Assembly: GCF_900602065.1 (NCBI RefSeq)
Contig: NZ_UWFN01000310.1
Coordinates: forward strand, 341,316-405,315
From: Pseudomonas viridiflava
Lineage (GTDB): Bacteria; Pseudomonadota; Gammaproteobacteria; Pseudomonadales; Pseudomonadaceae
DNA length: 64,000 nt
Reading direction: 5' to 3'
The translations under genes and the position numbers were made by a program. Under the pieces are notes generated by a model that worked only from the letters and a program-made list of their open reading frames with translations, was not told where the DNA came from and did no database searches. Below, piece after piece: positions 1-9,120 of the stretch; positions within the stretch are counted from its first letter, which is position 1; every line of letters begins with the position of its first letter.

Positions 1-1
1 T

Positions 2-619
2 CCCAATCTGGCGCGTGAAATCGCTGAGCACGCGTTGACTGCAACTGTGGTCGCCAGTGAAGACGAGGACCTCTGCCAACAGGTTCAGGAAGTGCTGCAC
101 GGCAGGACGTTCCGGGTTTACGCCAGCAACGACCGCTTTGGTGTTGAGTTGGGCGGGGCGCTTAAAAACGTCTACGCGATCATCGCCGGCATGGCCGTGG
201 CGCTGGACATGGGCGAAAACACCAAGAGCATGCTGATTACCCGCGCGCTGGCGGAAATGACCCGTTTTGCGGTCAGTCAGGGCGCCAACCCAATGACCTT
301 TCTTGGACTGGCGGGCGTCGGTGACCTGATCGTGACCTGCTCTTCGCCGAAGAGCCGTAACTATCAGGTCGGATTTGCCTTGGGGCAGGGCTTGAGCCTG
401 GACGAGGCCGTCAACCGCCTGGGCGAAGTCGCGGAAGGTGTGAACACGCTCAAAGTGCTGAAAGTCAAAGCCCAGGAGTTACAGGTGTACATGCCACTGG
501 TCGCGGGCTTGCATGCAATTCTTTTTGAGGGTCGTACGCTGAGTCAGGTCATTGAACTGTTGATGCGCGCCGAGCCCAAAACAGACGTGGACTTTATTTC
601 CACAACCGGCTTCAACTGA
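2..619 (+). CDS. gpsA: Glycerol-3-phosphate dehydrogenase [NAD(P)+], C-terminal part
   Basis: Reduces dihydroxyacetone phosphate to sn-glycerol 3-phosphate for phospholipid synthesis in the cytosol. The reading frame is open from base 2 (PNLAREIAEH), so the gene enters from the left edge. About 205 residues of a family of about 335-340 are visible: the end of the Rossmann domain is cut off and the helical substrate-binding domain is complete. The signature GGALKNVYAIIAGMAVAL carries the conserved active-site lysine, and GLAGVGDLIVTC follows. The TTG at base 35 is only an internal codon. DUF4389 and sixA follow directly downstream. Confidence 0.95.
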   Translation, partial: PNLAREIAEHALTATVVASEDEDLCQQVQEVLHGRTFRVYASNDRFGVELGGALKNVYAIIAGMAVALDMGENTKSMLITRALAEMTRFAVSQGANPMTFLGLAGVGDLIVTCSSPKSRNYQVGFALGQGLSLDEAVNRLGEVAEGVNTLKVLKVKAQELQVYMPLVAGLHAILFEGRTLSQVIELLMRAEPKTDVDFISTTGFN

Positions 620-643
620 TAGCCCTCATCCCGGGAGAAGATT

Positions 644-988
644 TTGAACGAGTCGAAAATCAAGCAACACGAATCGATTGTGCTGCGCATCCTCTGGATG
701 GTGGTCTTTATCGTGATCTGGCAACTGGCAGAGTTGCTGCTGGCTGGCGTGGTTCTGGTGCAATTGGGCTATCGTCTGATTTATGGTGCCCCGAGCGCCA
801 GTCTGATGAACTTTGGCGACAGCCTGAGTCAGTTTCTCGCGCAGATAGGTCGGTTTGGCACTTTTCACACTGACCAAAAGCCGTGGCCGTTTGCTGACTG
901 GCCGACGCCTCGTGCGCCGGATGGCGAGACGCCGCACAGTATTCCACCTGCCGCCCACCCTGTGCGCGATGAGGAACCCAAACTGTGA
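644..988 (+). CDS. DUF4389 family small membrane protein
   Basis: A 114-residue protein with one or two hydrophobic segments (residues about 14-46, LRILWMVVFIVIWQLAELLL), then an amphipathic stretch with FGDSLSQFLAQIGRF and a polar proline-rich tail. It matches DUF4389, whose function is unknown. The start is a TTG preceded by GGGAGA. The stop overlaps the sixA start by 4 bases, so the two are probably cotranslated. The order gpsA-DUF4389-sixA is familiar from pseudomonads. Confidence 0.85.
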   Translation: MNESKIKQHESIVLRILWMVVFIVIWQLAELLLAGVVLVQLGYRLIYGAPSASLMNFGDSLSQFLAQIGRFGTFHTDQKPWPFADWPTPRAPDGETPHSIPPAAHPVRDEEPKL

Positions 989-1440
989 AGCTCTGGGTGT
1001 TGCGGCACGGAGAGGCCCAGGCTCACGCGCGCAGTGATGCGCAACGTGAGCTGACCGGTCATGGTCGTGAGGAGGTCCTGCAAAGTGCCGCTCATTTGCT
1101 GGGTAAACCCCTGACACGAATCCTCGCCAGCCCCTACGTTCGAGCGCAACAGACTGCCGAACTGGTGCGTCAGGCGCTGGGTTTCAGCGATGCTGTGGTG
1201 ACGGTGTCCTGGCTCACTCCGGAAAGTGATCCGGGCAAAGTGCTGAGTCAACTGGACGCCTATGCCGCTGATGATGTTTTGTTAGTTAGCCACCAGCCTT
1301 TGGTGGGCGCGTTGATCGGGCTTGCCGTGCACGGCAGCTATCAGCAGCCACAGCCCATGAGTACTGCCAGCCTGGCTGAATTGAAAGGTGAGTTTGCGCT
1401 GGCGGGAGCGATGGAATTGCTGAGCGTGCGGCATGTTTGA
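985..1440 (+). CDS. sixA: Phosphohistidine phosphatase SixA
   Basis: A 151-residue single-domain phosphatase of the histidine phosphatase (phosphoglycerate mutase-like) family. Family members remove phosphate from phosphohistidine on HPt or phosphotransferase proteins. The catalytic RHG motif is at residues 8-10 (VLRHGEAQ). LASPYVRAQQTAEL follows near residue 50 and the second histidine lies in LVSHQPLVG. Translation starts at GTG, overlapping the preceding gene. Length is normal for SixA. Confidence 0.92.
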   Translation: MKLWVLRHGEAQAHARSDAQRELTGHGREEVLQSAAHLLGKPLTRILASPYVRAQQTAELVRQALGFSDAVVTVSWLTPESDPGKVLSQLDAYAADDVLLVSHQPLVGALIGLAVHGSYQQPQPMSTASLAELKGEFALAGAMELLSVRHV

Positions 1441-1579
1441 TCGTGCTCGGCTAGCTATATCGGTTTGAAGCTTTTCCGAAAACCAGAGTCCTGTGCGCTA
1501 GTGTGAGGTGCCTGTATCGTCCAGATATGGGCGCCCCGGTTTCACTTGCCTTACATCCCTCAAGCTAAATATTCACCCC

Positions 1580-1595
1580 CTGAAACCGCTTTCAG
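1580..1595. promoter_or_regulatory. Palindrome CTGAAA-CCGC-TTTCAG upstream of the acyl-CoA synthetase gene
   Basis: A perfect 6-bp inverted repeat with a 4-base spacer lies 73 bases before the next start codon. A second hairpin (ACCAAGC-AGTT-GCTTGGT, 1606-1623) follows. The GAAAC core resembles the G/C-AAAC...GTTT-G/C operators of PsrA-type fatty-acid-responsive regulators, but the right half is imperfect. Regulation by such a protein is inference only. The rest of 1441-1667 shows nothing else. Confidence 0.35.
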
Positions 1596-1667
1596 ATAAC
1601 CGGCAACCAAGCAGTTGCTTGGTCGGCTACGCTTGCTCCGAATAAAAATAAAAAGGAGTGAGTCGCA

Positions 1668-3338
1668 ATGACTATCGCCGTTGCTTTGCCGCTGAGCCGC
1701 TTCTACGACCGTGAGGCTCAAACCCCTGACACGCCCTATCTGGTTCAGCCTCTGGCTGACGGGCGGGTGCAGTCCTTGAGTTGGTCAGAAGTCGGTAATC
1801 AGGCGCGGCGGGCAGCGCATTGGTTACGCCGTCGAGGGCTACCCCGAGGTAGCTCTATAGCGATCATTTCGAAAAACTGCGCTCACTGGATCATTGCCGA
1901 TCTGGCGATCTGGATGGCCGGACATGTCTCGGTGCCGTTGTACCCCAATCTGACCGCAGACTCCGTGGCTCAGGTTCTGGAACATTCCGATGCTGTACTG
2001 GTGTTTGTTGGCAAGCTCGATGAATGGCCGGCCATGAGTCGGGGAATCAAAGTCGGGCTGCAAACCATCGCCTTGCCGATTTGCCCTGCTGACGCACAGT
2101 TTGATTTTACCTGGGATGAGTTACAGCGTTGGGAGCCCATCAAGGACAACCCTTACGGATACGCAGATCAACTGGCGACGATCATCTATACCTCGGGAAC
2201 CACAGGCGCTCCCAAAGGCGTGATGCACAGTTTTGGAAACCTGGCGTTTGCCGCGACCTATGGCAGCAGCATTTTCGGTCTGGGTGAAAAGGACCGTCTG
2301 TTTTCCTACCTGCCGTTATGCCATGTGGCTGAACGAATGTTTGTCGAAATGGCGTCGTTCTATGGTGGCCAGACAGTGTTTTTTGCGCAGAGCCTCGACA
2401 CTTTTCTCCATGACTTAAAGCGCGCACGGCCCACCGCATTGTTCGCTGTGCCTCGTATCTGGACCCGCTTCCAGATGGGCGTATACAGCAAAATCCCGCC
2501 TGCACGTCTGGACTTTTTGTTGGGTCTGCCGCTAATCGGCAGCTATATGGGGCACAAGGTGCTCAAGGGGTTGGGGCTGGATGCATTGAAAGTGTCCTTG
2601 TCCGGGGCCGCGCCCGTTCCGCAAACGTTATTGCACTGGTATCGGCGGCTGGGTCTGGATGTGCTGGAGGTCTACGGCATGACTGAGAGTTGCGGTTACT
2701 CGCATATCTGTCGGCCTGCGAAGCAGAAACCGGGCTGGATTGGTCAGCCTTGCCCTGAGGTTGAGGTGCGCATTGCCGAGAATGGTGAGGTGCTAGTGCG
2801 CAGCGGAGCGAACATGTCCGGCTACTTCAAGGACCCGCAGAAAACTGCTGAGACGTTGACTGATGACGGCTTTCTGCGCACCGGGGACAAGGGTGAACAG
2901 GACGCTGACGGTTATTTACGGCTGACCGGCAGGCTCAAGGAGATTTTCAAGACCAGCAAAGGCAAGTATGTAGCACCGGCGCCTATCGAGAACTTGCTAG
3001 CCATGCATTCGCGAATTGAACAAGTCTGTGTGGTGGGCGAGGGCCTGGTCGCGCCGCTTGGTCTGTGCGTACTCTCGGCAAACGACCCTCAAACGCTCTC
3101 CAGCGCCGATCGCACGGCGCTGGAGAAGAGCCTTGCGACGTTGCTGGACAGGGTCAATGCTGAACTCGACAAGCATCAGCGCTTGCACAGGCTGGTGGTG
3201 GTGAAAGATAGTTGGGGGGTCGAAAACGGTTTCCTGACTCCGACCCTGAAGATCAAACGCACAGTGATCGAATCCGTTTATGGCGAGCGCTTTCAGGAAT
3301 GGAGCGCAGGTCCGGACGCGGTGGTGTGGCAGGAGTGA
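1668..3338 (+). CDS. Long-chain acyl-CoA synthetase (AMP-forming), FadD-like
   Basis: A 556-residue ANL-superfamily adenylate-forming enzyme that would activate a fatty acid to acyl-AMP and then acyl-CoA. The P-loop motif YTSGTTGAPKGVMHS is near residues 172-186. The adenylation motif YGMTESCGY and the hinge motif LRTGDKGEQD ... GRLKEIFKTSKGKYVAP follow in order. The GKYVAP form and the long-chain-type linker favour a long-chain acyl-CoA ligase over acetyl-CoA synthetase. The start ATG follows AAGGAG. A hotdog thioesterase and two alpha/beta hydrolases follow on the same strand, suggesting a lipid or ester metabolism group. The exact substrate cannot be read. Confidence 0.88.
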   Translation: MTIAVALPLSRFYDREAQTPDTPYLVQPLADGRVQSLSWSEVGNQARRAAHWLRRRGLPRGSSIAIISKNCAHWIIADLAIWMAGHVSVPLYPNLTADSVAQVLEHSDAVLVFVGKLDEWPAMSRGIKVGLQTIALPICPADAQFDFTWDELQRWEPIKDNPYGYADQLATIIYTSGTTGAPKGVMHSFGNLAFAATYGSSIFGLGEKDRLFSYLPLCHVAERMFVEMASFYGGQTVFFAQSLDTFLHDLKRARPTALFAVPRIWTRFQMGVYSKIPPARLDFLLGLPLIGSYMGHKVLKGLGLDALKVSLSGAAPVPQTLLHWYRRLGLDVLEVYGMTESCGYSHICRPAKQKPGWIGQPCPEVEVRIAENGEVLVRSGANMSGYFKDPQKTAETLTDDGFLRTGDKGEQDADGYLRLTGRLKEIFKTSKGKYVAPAPIENLLAMHSRIEQVCVVGEGLVAPLGLCVLSANDPQTLSSADRTALEKSLATLLDRVNAELDKHQRLHRLVVVKDSWGVENGFLTPTLKIKRTVIESVYGERFQEWSAGPDAVVWQE

Positions 3339-3390
3339 GGCGATGAATTCCAGCGCTCAGTGTTCGGGCGCTTCATAACAAGGATTGACT

Positions 3391-3834
3391 ATGAGTGTGT
3401 GGCGCGAAACTCCGAATCTTGAGCAACTCAATGCCAACAGCAAAAACACCATTCTCGAATTGCTCGATATCCGCTTCGAGTCGTTCACCGAGGACTCACT
3501 GACCGCCAGCATGGTGGTTGACCATCGCACCCATCAGCCTTACGGCCTACTGCATGGCGGGGCGTCAGTGGTGTTGGCCGAGTCGTTGGGTTCGTCAGCC
3601 AGTTACCTGTGCATCGACACCAGCAAGTACTTTTGCGTCGGTATCGAGGTTAACGCCAACCATCTGCGTGGCGTGCGCAGTGGTCGGGTCACGGCAGTGG
3701 CGCACGCGGTGCACATCGGTCGCACCACCCACGTCTGGGATATTCGCCTGACCAGCGATGAAGGCAAAGCCAGCTGCATCTCGCGGTTAACCGTTGCCGT
3801 CGTGCCGCTGGGCCAGGAGCCTCCAGCGCGCTAA
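3391..3834 (+). CDS. Hotdog-fold acyl-CoA thioesterase (PaaI/YdiI type)
   Basis: A 147-residue hotdog thioesterase. The helix motif GLLHGGASVVLAESLGS holds the HGG and the acidic residue used by YdiI/EntH-like enzymes. The ending VGIEVNANHLRGVRSG is typical of hydroxybenzoyl- or acyl-CoA thioesterases. The ATG at 3391 is preferred over the in-frame TTG six bases earlier because AGGA at 3381-3384 is well spaced. Position after the acyl-CoA synthetase suggests the pair controls an acyl-CoA pool. Confidence 0.88.
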   Translation: MSVWRETPNLEQLNANSKNTILELLDIRFESFTEDSLTASMVVDHRTHQPYGLLHGGASVVLAESLGSSASYLCIDTSKYFCVGIEVNANHLRGVRSGRVTAVAHAVHIGRTTHVWDIRLTSDEGKASCISRLTVAVVPLGQEPPAR

Positions 3835-3951
3835 GTGTCGCTTATGCCGTCTGATGGCCGGATCGCCGTGTTCGATGGCCGTTACGATCATTGCTGAGGT
3901 GCCCGTTGGTTACGCACAATCGCATCTGATCTGGCTCATTGGTGCTCCGGC

Positions 3952-4749
3952 ATGTCGCAACAGGTGTTTTTCGCTCACGCCAACGGTTTTCCGTCTGGTA
4001 CCTACAGCAAGCTATTCACGGCACTGGCGCCGGACTACGCAGTGAGTCATCTCGATCAGCATGCCCACGATCCACGCTTCCCGGTGGATGATAACTGGCT
4101 GAATCTGGTGGATGAGTTGATTCATCATCTGCGAGAGCAGCCCGAGCCGGTGTGGGGCGTCGGGCATTCTCTGGGCGGTGTGCTGCATTTGCACGCAGCG
4201 ATGCGCTGCCCTGAACTGTATCGCGGGGTGGTCATGCTCGATTCACCGGTGTTGACCCTCGCTGATCAATGGATGATTCGCGCCGCCAAACGTTTTGGTT
4301 TCATCGATCGCATCACCCCGGCCGGGCGCACGCTGGGGCGTCGCGAAGCGTTTGCTGACATTGAGTCTGCGCGTCTGTACTTCTCTGGCAAAACCCTGTT
4401 CCGCCGTTTTGATCCTGAATGTCTGGATGCTTACCTGCAACATGGCTTGCAGAGTGATGGCGAGCAACTGCGTCTGCGTTTCGATCCCGCCACGGAAATC
4501 AGTATTTACCGCAGCGTGCCGCATATCAGCCCAGGCCAGTCCCGGCAGCTCAAACTGCCGCTGGCCGTGGTGCGTGGCGAGCACAGTCGTGTCGTGATGC
4601 GCCATCATGCGCGTTCCGTCAGGCGGATGCCCCAAGGGGAATATCTGTCGATGCCGGGCGGGCATATGTTTCCGCTGGAGAGCCCTGAAGCCACGGCGCA
4701 GATGCTCAAGGCACTGTTCAGCCGCTGGACTGCAGGTGTCGACGCATGA
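3952..4749 (+). CDS. Alpha/beta hydrolase
   Basis: A 265-residue alpha/beta-hydrolase-fold protein. The nucleophile elbow is GVGHSLGGVLHLH (residues about 66-78), and the likely catalytic histidine lies near the end in MPGGHMFPLESP. The N-terminal oxyanion region is FFAHANGFPSGTY, a form seen in a pseudomonad-wide uncharacterised hydrolase family. Its last bases overlap the next hydrolase gene by 4, so the two are translationally coupled. Substrate unknown. Confidence 0.83.
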   Translation: MSQQVFFAHANGFPSGTYSKLFTALAPDYAVSHLDQHAHDPRFPVDDNWLNLVDELIHHLREQPEPVWGVGHSLGGVLHLHAAMRCPELYRGVVMLDSPVLTLADQWMIRAAKRFGFIDRITPAGRTLGRREAFADIESARLYFSGKTLFRRFDPECLDAYLQHGLQSDGEQLRLRFDPATEISIYRSVPHISPGQSRQLKLPLAVVRGEHSRVVMRHHARSVRRMPQGEYLSMPGGHMFPLESPEATAQMLKALFSRWTAGVDA

Positions 4750-5600
4750 GTCATTCAGTGGAAGAAGTACGTCTAAGCCTGCCGCACATCGAGTTGGCGG
4801 CGCATTTGTACGGTCCTGAAGACGGCAAGCCAGTCATTGCGTTGCATGGCTGGCTCGACAATGCCAACAGCTTTGCCCGGCTTGCACCGATGCTCCCTGG
4901 GTTGCGCATTGTTGCGCTGGACCTGGCCGGGCATGGTCATTCCAGCCACCGCCCGCCAGGCGCGAGTTATGCGCTGGCTGATTACGTTCACGACGTATTG
5001 CAGGTTGCCGAACAGCTCGGCTGGCAGCAGTTTTCATTGCTGGGCCATTCTTTGGGGGCGATTATTTCGGTGTTCCTGGCGGGTGCACTGCCTGATCGTG
5101 TGTCGCGGCTGGCGCTGATCGATGGGCTGGTACCGCCTTCCGGTGAGGCAGATAACGCAGCTGAACAGATGGGCAAGTCTTTACAGGCGCAGTTGCGTCT
5201 GGCGAACAAGCGCAAGCCGGTCTATCCCGATCAAGAGCAGGCGATTTGCGCCCGAATGAAAGGGGCGGTCGCCGTCACCCATGAAGCCGCCGAGTTGCTG
5301 GCCCAGCGCGGCTTGATGCCGGTGCCGGGTGGTTACACATGGCGCAGTGACGAGCGCCTGACGTTGCCCTCGGCCATTCGCATAACGCGGCCGCAAGCCA
5401 TGGCGTTCGTCGAGGCCATTCGCTGTCCGACACATTTGGTAGTAGCTTCTCAGGGGTTACTGGCGCAGCAGGAAGCGTTGCTTTCAACGTTGCCTTTTGA
5501 GGTTTCAGGCCTGTCAGGAGGCCATCATCTGCATCTCAACGATCCCGTCGGCGCGCGTGCTGTTGCAGACTGTTTCAATCGCTTCTTCGCTGCGCCTTGA
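4746..5600 (+). CDS. Alpha/beta hydrolase
   Basis: A 284-residue alpha/beta hydrolase. ALHGWLDNANSF forms the oxyanion region, LDLAGHGHSSHRP follows, and the nucleophile elbow is LLGHSLGAIIS (about residues 96-106). The terminal GGHHLHLNDP supplies the histidine. The pattern LAGHGHS plus HGWLDNANSF is that of serine hydrolases related to MhpC/BioH-like enzymes. It overlaps the preceding hydrolase by an ATGA junction. No signal peptide is seen, so it is probably cytosolic. Substrate unknown. Confidence 0.83.
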   Translation: MSHSVEEVRLSLPHIELAAHLYGPEDGKPVIALHGWLDNANSFARLAPMLPGLRIVALDLAGHGHSSHRPPGASYALADYVHDVLQVAEQLGWQQFSLLGHSLGAIISVFLAGALPDRVSRLALIDGLVPPSGEADNAAEQMGKSLQAQLRLANKRKPVYPDQEQAICARMKGAVAVTHEAAELLAQRGLMPVPGGYTWRSDERLTLPSAIRITRPQAMAFVEAIRCPTHLVVASQGLLAQQEALLSTLPFEVSGLSGGHHLHLNDPVGARAVADCFNRFFAAP

Positions 5601-5718
5601 CTTGCGTCAGGCAACTGTCGAGGCTGGGCGGGTTGAAACAGGAATCAATCATGATGGATCTATGTATCGCTGCACCTTTTAAACTGCCCGTAAACGCTTT
5701 CTTCCCGAACGTGACGCA

Positions 5719-6549
5719 ATGAGCGCGCGTATGGGGGTTACTCGTGCATTTGGATTGACCTTGTGTGCATCTGCACTCAGTACATCCTTGTGGGCTGCCG
5801 ACGTCCCCGGCAGCAGCGATCTGCAGATCGTGCCGAGGCTGACGGATGCCGAGATTGTCGATTACCGTCCTGCTGCCGAGCTTGAGCGCATCTATCCCAT
5901 GGGTTCGATCCGCAAAATCAGCGGGCAATTGCGCTTTGATGGCCAGATCAATGCCCGCGGCAATGTCACTGGCGTGACCTATCAGCTACCTGCTGAACGT
6001 ACCTCATACGAGGCTTTTACCGCTGCTCGCGAAGCGTTGCAGGCGCAAGGTGCCGAGCTGTTGTTCTGGTGTCAGGCAAGGGATTGCGGCGAAAGCAGCC
6101 TATGGGCCAACGAAGTGTTCGGCAACGCCAAACTGTACGGTGCTGACGAGCAACAGGCTTATCTGTTGCTGCGGCTGGCCGAGCCAAAGGCCGACACGCT
6201 GGTTGCCCTATACAGCATTACGCGTGGTAATCGCCGGGCCTATCTCCATGTAGAGCAGTTCGACTCCGCTGCGCCTCTCGGCGAACTGATGCCCACTTCG
6301 GGTACGCTGCTTCGGCAATTGAAAAGCACCGGTAAGCTAGCGCTGCCAAAACTGATTGGCGCGCCTCAGGACGCGTGGCTGACAGTGTTGTCGCGTGGTC
6401 TGAATCTGGACAGCAGCTTGCGTGCCACGGTCTCGGGTCCGCAGGCTGAAGCCTGGCGTCAGGCACTGGTTGGTAAAGGCGTGCGAGCGGCGCGACTGGA
6501 GGCGGGAACCGGCGATACCCCCGGGCTACTTATCGAACTCATTCGCTGA
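5719..6549 (+). CDS. DUF4892 exported protein
   Basis: A 276-residue protein with a Sec-type signal sequence (residues about 1-27, ending in SLWAADV). The mature part contains LERIYPMGSIRKISGQLRF and LFWCQARDCGESSLWANEVFG, with two cysteines seven residues apart that could form a disulfide. These match DUF4892, a periplasmic family of unknown role found mainly in pseudomonads. It is a separate unit; the 118 bases before it hold no obvious element. Confidence 0.85.
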   Translation: MSARMGVTRAFGLTLCASALSTSLWAADVPGSSDLQIVPRLTDAEIVDYRPAAELERIYPMGSIRKISGQLRFDGQINARGNVTGVTYQLPAERTSYEAFTAAREALQAQGAELLFWCQARDCGESSLWANEVFGNAKLYGADEQQAYLLLRLAEPKADTLVALYSITRGNRRAYLHVEQFDSAAPLGELMPTSGTLLRQLKSTGKLALPKLIGAPQDAWLTVLSRGLNLDSSLRATVSGPQAEAWRQALVGKGVRAARLEAGTGDTPGLLIELIR

Positions 6550-6652
6550 GTAGCGCTCTTATCCGCTTCCACGGCGAACACTGACGTTGTCACTGTTCGC
6601 CGGTATGCTTCACTTCTGATGTCCTGACGATTCTTGACTGGAAAACCGCCCC

Positions 6653-7699
6653 ATGTTCAATAACGACCGTCTGTTGGTGCAGATTCTGCTCCTGGCGCTA
6701 CTGGGTGCCTGTGTCTGGGTGATGGCGCCGTTCTGGTCGGCGCTGTTCTGGGGCGCAGTGCTGGCATTTGCCAGTTGGCCTCTGATGCGCCTGCTGACCC
6801 GCTGGCTCAAGGGGCGCGAGTCTCTAGCGGCGCTGATTCTGAGTCTGGGCTGGATGATCCTGGTGGCCGCACCGCTGGTCTGGCTGGGGTTCAACCTGGC
6901 GGACCACGTACGTGACGTCACTGTGTTGATCAAAGACATACAGGTTGATGGGTTGCCCGATCCTCCGGGTTGGCTGGGCAGTGTCCCGCTGGTAGGTGAG
7001 CGCCTGGTTGCATTCTGGAACAGCATTGATCAGCAGGGCGCAGCGTTGATGACCACCATCAAACCGTATCTCGGTCAGGTCGGTAACTGGTTGTTGGCGC
7101 GCAGCGCGCAGATCGGCGGCGGCATTCTCGAACTGACCCTGAGCCTTGTGTTCGTGTTCTTCTTTTACCGTGATGGCCCGCGGCTTGCGGCGTTTGTTCT
7201 GCGGCTCTTGGAGCGATTGATCGGTGAGCGTGCGCAATATTATCTCGATCTCGTGGCTGGCACTGTGCAGCGAGTTGTCAACGGCGTGATCGGTACTGCT
7301 GCCGCACAGGCTGTGCTGGCGTTGATCGGCTTCCTGATTGCAGGTGTGCCTGGCGCGTTGGTGCTGGGCATCATGACCTTCATGTTCAGCCTGATCCCGA
7401 TGGGACCGCCACTGGTGTGGATTCCCGCAACCGCCTGGCTGGCGTGGAATGGCAGTTACGGCATGGCGATTTTCCTTGCCATCTGGGGCACGTTCATCAT
7501 CAGCGGGGTCGATAACGTGCTCAAGCCTTACCTGATCAGTCGCGGCGGTAACCTGCCGTTGGTTATCGTTCTGCTGGGCGTATTCGGCGGCTTGCTGGCC
7601 TTCGGTTTCATCGGGCTGTTCATTGGCCCGACACTGCTGGCGGTGGCCTACAGCCTGGTGACCGATTGGGCGCGTAGCGAGCGCCCGGCAAGAAGCTGA
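6653..7699 (+). CDS. AI-2E family transporter (YdiK/PerM-like inner membrane permease)
   Basis: A 348-residue inner-membrane protein with about eight hydrophobic segments: two at the N-terminus, one at residue 60-80, and a cluster after residue 150. It contains the family hallmark LVFVFFFYRDGP and the conserved PxGPPLVWIPA region, with a last helix bearing GFIGLFIGPTLLAVAYSLV. The family is named after a putative AI-2 exporter (TqsA), but members have varied or unknown substrates. Convergent with the next MFS gene, 12 bases away. Confidence 0.88.
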   Translation: MFNNDRLLVQILLLALLGACVWVMAPFWSALFWGAVLAFASWPLMRLLTRWLKGRESLAALILSLGWMILVAAPLVWLGFNLADHVRDVTVLIKDIQVDGLPDPPGWLGSVPLVGERLVAFWNSIDQQGAALMTTIKPYLGQVGNWLLARSAQIGGGILELTLSLVFVFFFYRDGPRLAAFVLRLLERLIGERAQYYLDLVAGTVQRVVNGVIGTAAAQAVLALIGFLIAGVPGALVLGIMTFMFSLIPMGPPLVWIPATAWLAWNGSYGMAIFLAIWGTFIISGVDNVLKPYLISRGGNLPLVIVLLGVFGGLLAFGFIGLFIGPTLLAVAYSLVTDWARSERPARS

Positions 7700-7711
7700 T
7701 CCAGGGCGCTT

Positions 7712-8962
7712 TCACACGACCGGGAGGGCGGCGTCTGTCGTCTCTTCCGGACGCTTAATGACGGTCCGGGTTTCCGGCAGCTTCAGCAGCAACAACAGCG
7801 CGGCTGTCGCAATTGCGGCAAGTGTCAGAAACGCCGCGCTATAGCCCGCATGCTGAACAATCAGCCCTGCCAGGCCGTTGCTTAAAGCAGCACCCAGACC
7901 AAATATCGTCGAAATGACCCCAAGGCTGACGCTGAAGCGCCCGGTTCCCTGAGTCAGGTCCTTGACCACCAGGGGGAATAACGCTCCGAACAATCCGGCA
8001 CCGATGCCGTCGAGCAGTTGTACTGCAACCAGCCAGAACGGGTTATCGGACAGCACATACAGCACGCCGCGGATCGGCAGAATCAGAAAGCCGGCCAGCA
8101 GCAGCGGCTTACGCCCCCAGACGTCGGCCTTTGCCCCCACCAGCAGCGCCATAGGCACCATGACCCACTGTGCGGCGACGATGCAGGCCGATGTCAGCGG
8201 TGTCGCCAATTGCAGGTTCACCTCAGCGAGCTTCTGGCTCACTAACGGCAACATCGCCGCGTTGGCCAGGTGGAAGAGGGCGCAGCAGGCAGCGAACAGC
8301 AACAAGGTTTTATTGCTTGCCAATGCTTTAAGGCCTGAAGGCTGTGCGTGGTGCTGTGCATCGCCAGTGCTCAGCTCCCGAGCCACATCGTGATCAATTG
8401 CAGCCGCGGATACGCAACTGACGGCGATGACGCTGGCGACCGCCATTGCCGCCATCAAATAGAACACTGCGATCGGGCCAAACAGGTACGCGAAACCACC
8501 TGCGAGCATGGCGGCACACGCGTTACCCGCGTGATTGAAGGTTTCGTTGCGTCCGGTGCGCCGGGTAAACGCCTTGGGGCCTGTAATACCCAGAGAGATG
8601 GCGGCAATAGCCGGAACAAAAACCGATGCTGCGATCCCGCTGATTGCCTGGGTGATGGCAATCAGGCTGACTGAGGACGTGAAGGGCAGGATCAGACAGC
8701 TGGCGGTTACCAGTAGCGCGGCGACTGCAATCACCGCCCGTTTGTAATGAGTGCTGTCGATCAGCGCCCCGGCCGGACCTTGGGTCACCAGACCGGCGAT
8801 TGCCGCGACCGTCATCACAATACCAATGCTGGCCGGATCCCAGTGATGCACCGCCAGCAGATAGATCGCGAGGTAAGGCCCAAGCCCGTCTCGAACATCG
8901 GCGAGAAAGAAATTGAGGGCATCCAGTGAACGGTTGTTGCGGCGTTGGGTATGGGCGTCCAC
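7712..8962 (-). CDS. MFS transporter
   Basis: A 416-residue major facilitator superfamily protein with about twelve hydrophobic segments. The loop 2-3 region reads QGPAGALIDSTHYKRAV, a degenerate form of the MFS motif A, and a second copy (VGAKADVWGRKPLLL) sits in the second half. The short polar C-terminus ends in ETTDAALPVV. The start is GTG, placed so that GAGAAACTCC lies just upstream. No neighbour indicates a substrate. Confidence 0.85.
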   Translation of the reverse strand: MDAHTQRRNNRSLDALNFFLADVRDGLGPYLAIYLLAVHHWDPASIGIVMTVAAIAGLVTQGPAGALIDSTHYKRAVIAVAALLVTASCLILPFTSSVSLIAITQAISGIAASVFVPAIAAISLGITGPKAFTRRTGRNETFNHAGNACAAMLAGGFAYLFGPIAVFYLMAAMAVASVIAVSCVSAAAIDHDVARELSTGDAQHHAQPSGLKALASNKTLLLFAACCALFHLANAAMLPLVSQKLAEVNLQLATPLTSACIVAAQWVMVPMALLVGAKADVWGRKPLLLAGFLILPIRGVLYVLSDNPFWLVAVQLLDGIGAGLFGALFPLVVKDLTQGTGRFSVSLGVISTIFGLGAALSNGLAGLIVQHAGYSAAFLTLAAIATAALLLLLKLPETRTVIKRPEETTDAALPVV

Positions 8963-9074
8963 GGAGTTTCTCGATCAGGCAGCTCTGATTGAGCTTTGAG
9001 CTGTCGAGGCAAAAAAGGTTTGGTGCCCTCAGGACTGTTTTTGCAATCAGCCGCGTTTTTTCGGGAAACCCTGT

Positions 9075-9107
9075 GCTAAAGCCGCCTGTATGACAGGCAG
9101 CTTTAGC
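9075..9107 (-). terminator. Hairpin downstream of the small exported protein gene
   Basis: Two 15-base arms (9075-9089 and 9093-9107) pair except for one C/A mismatch around a 3-base loop. The hairpin starts 13 bases after the stop of the minus-strand gene at 9121-9450. No clean T-run follows, so it could be a factor-assisted terminator or mRNA 3'-end stabiliser rather than a classic intrinsic terminator. Confidence 0.55.
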
Positions 9108-9120
9108 GTTGTCGTGCACA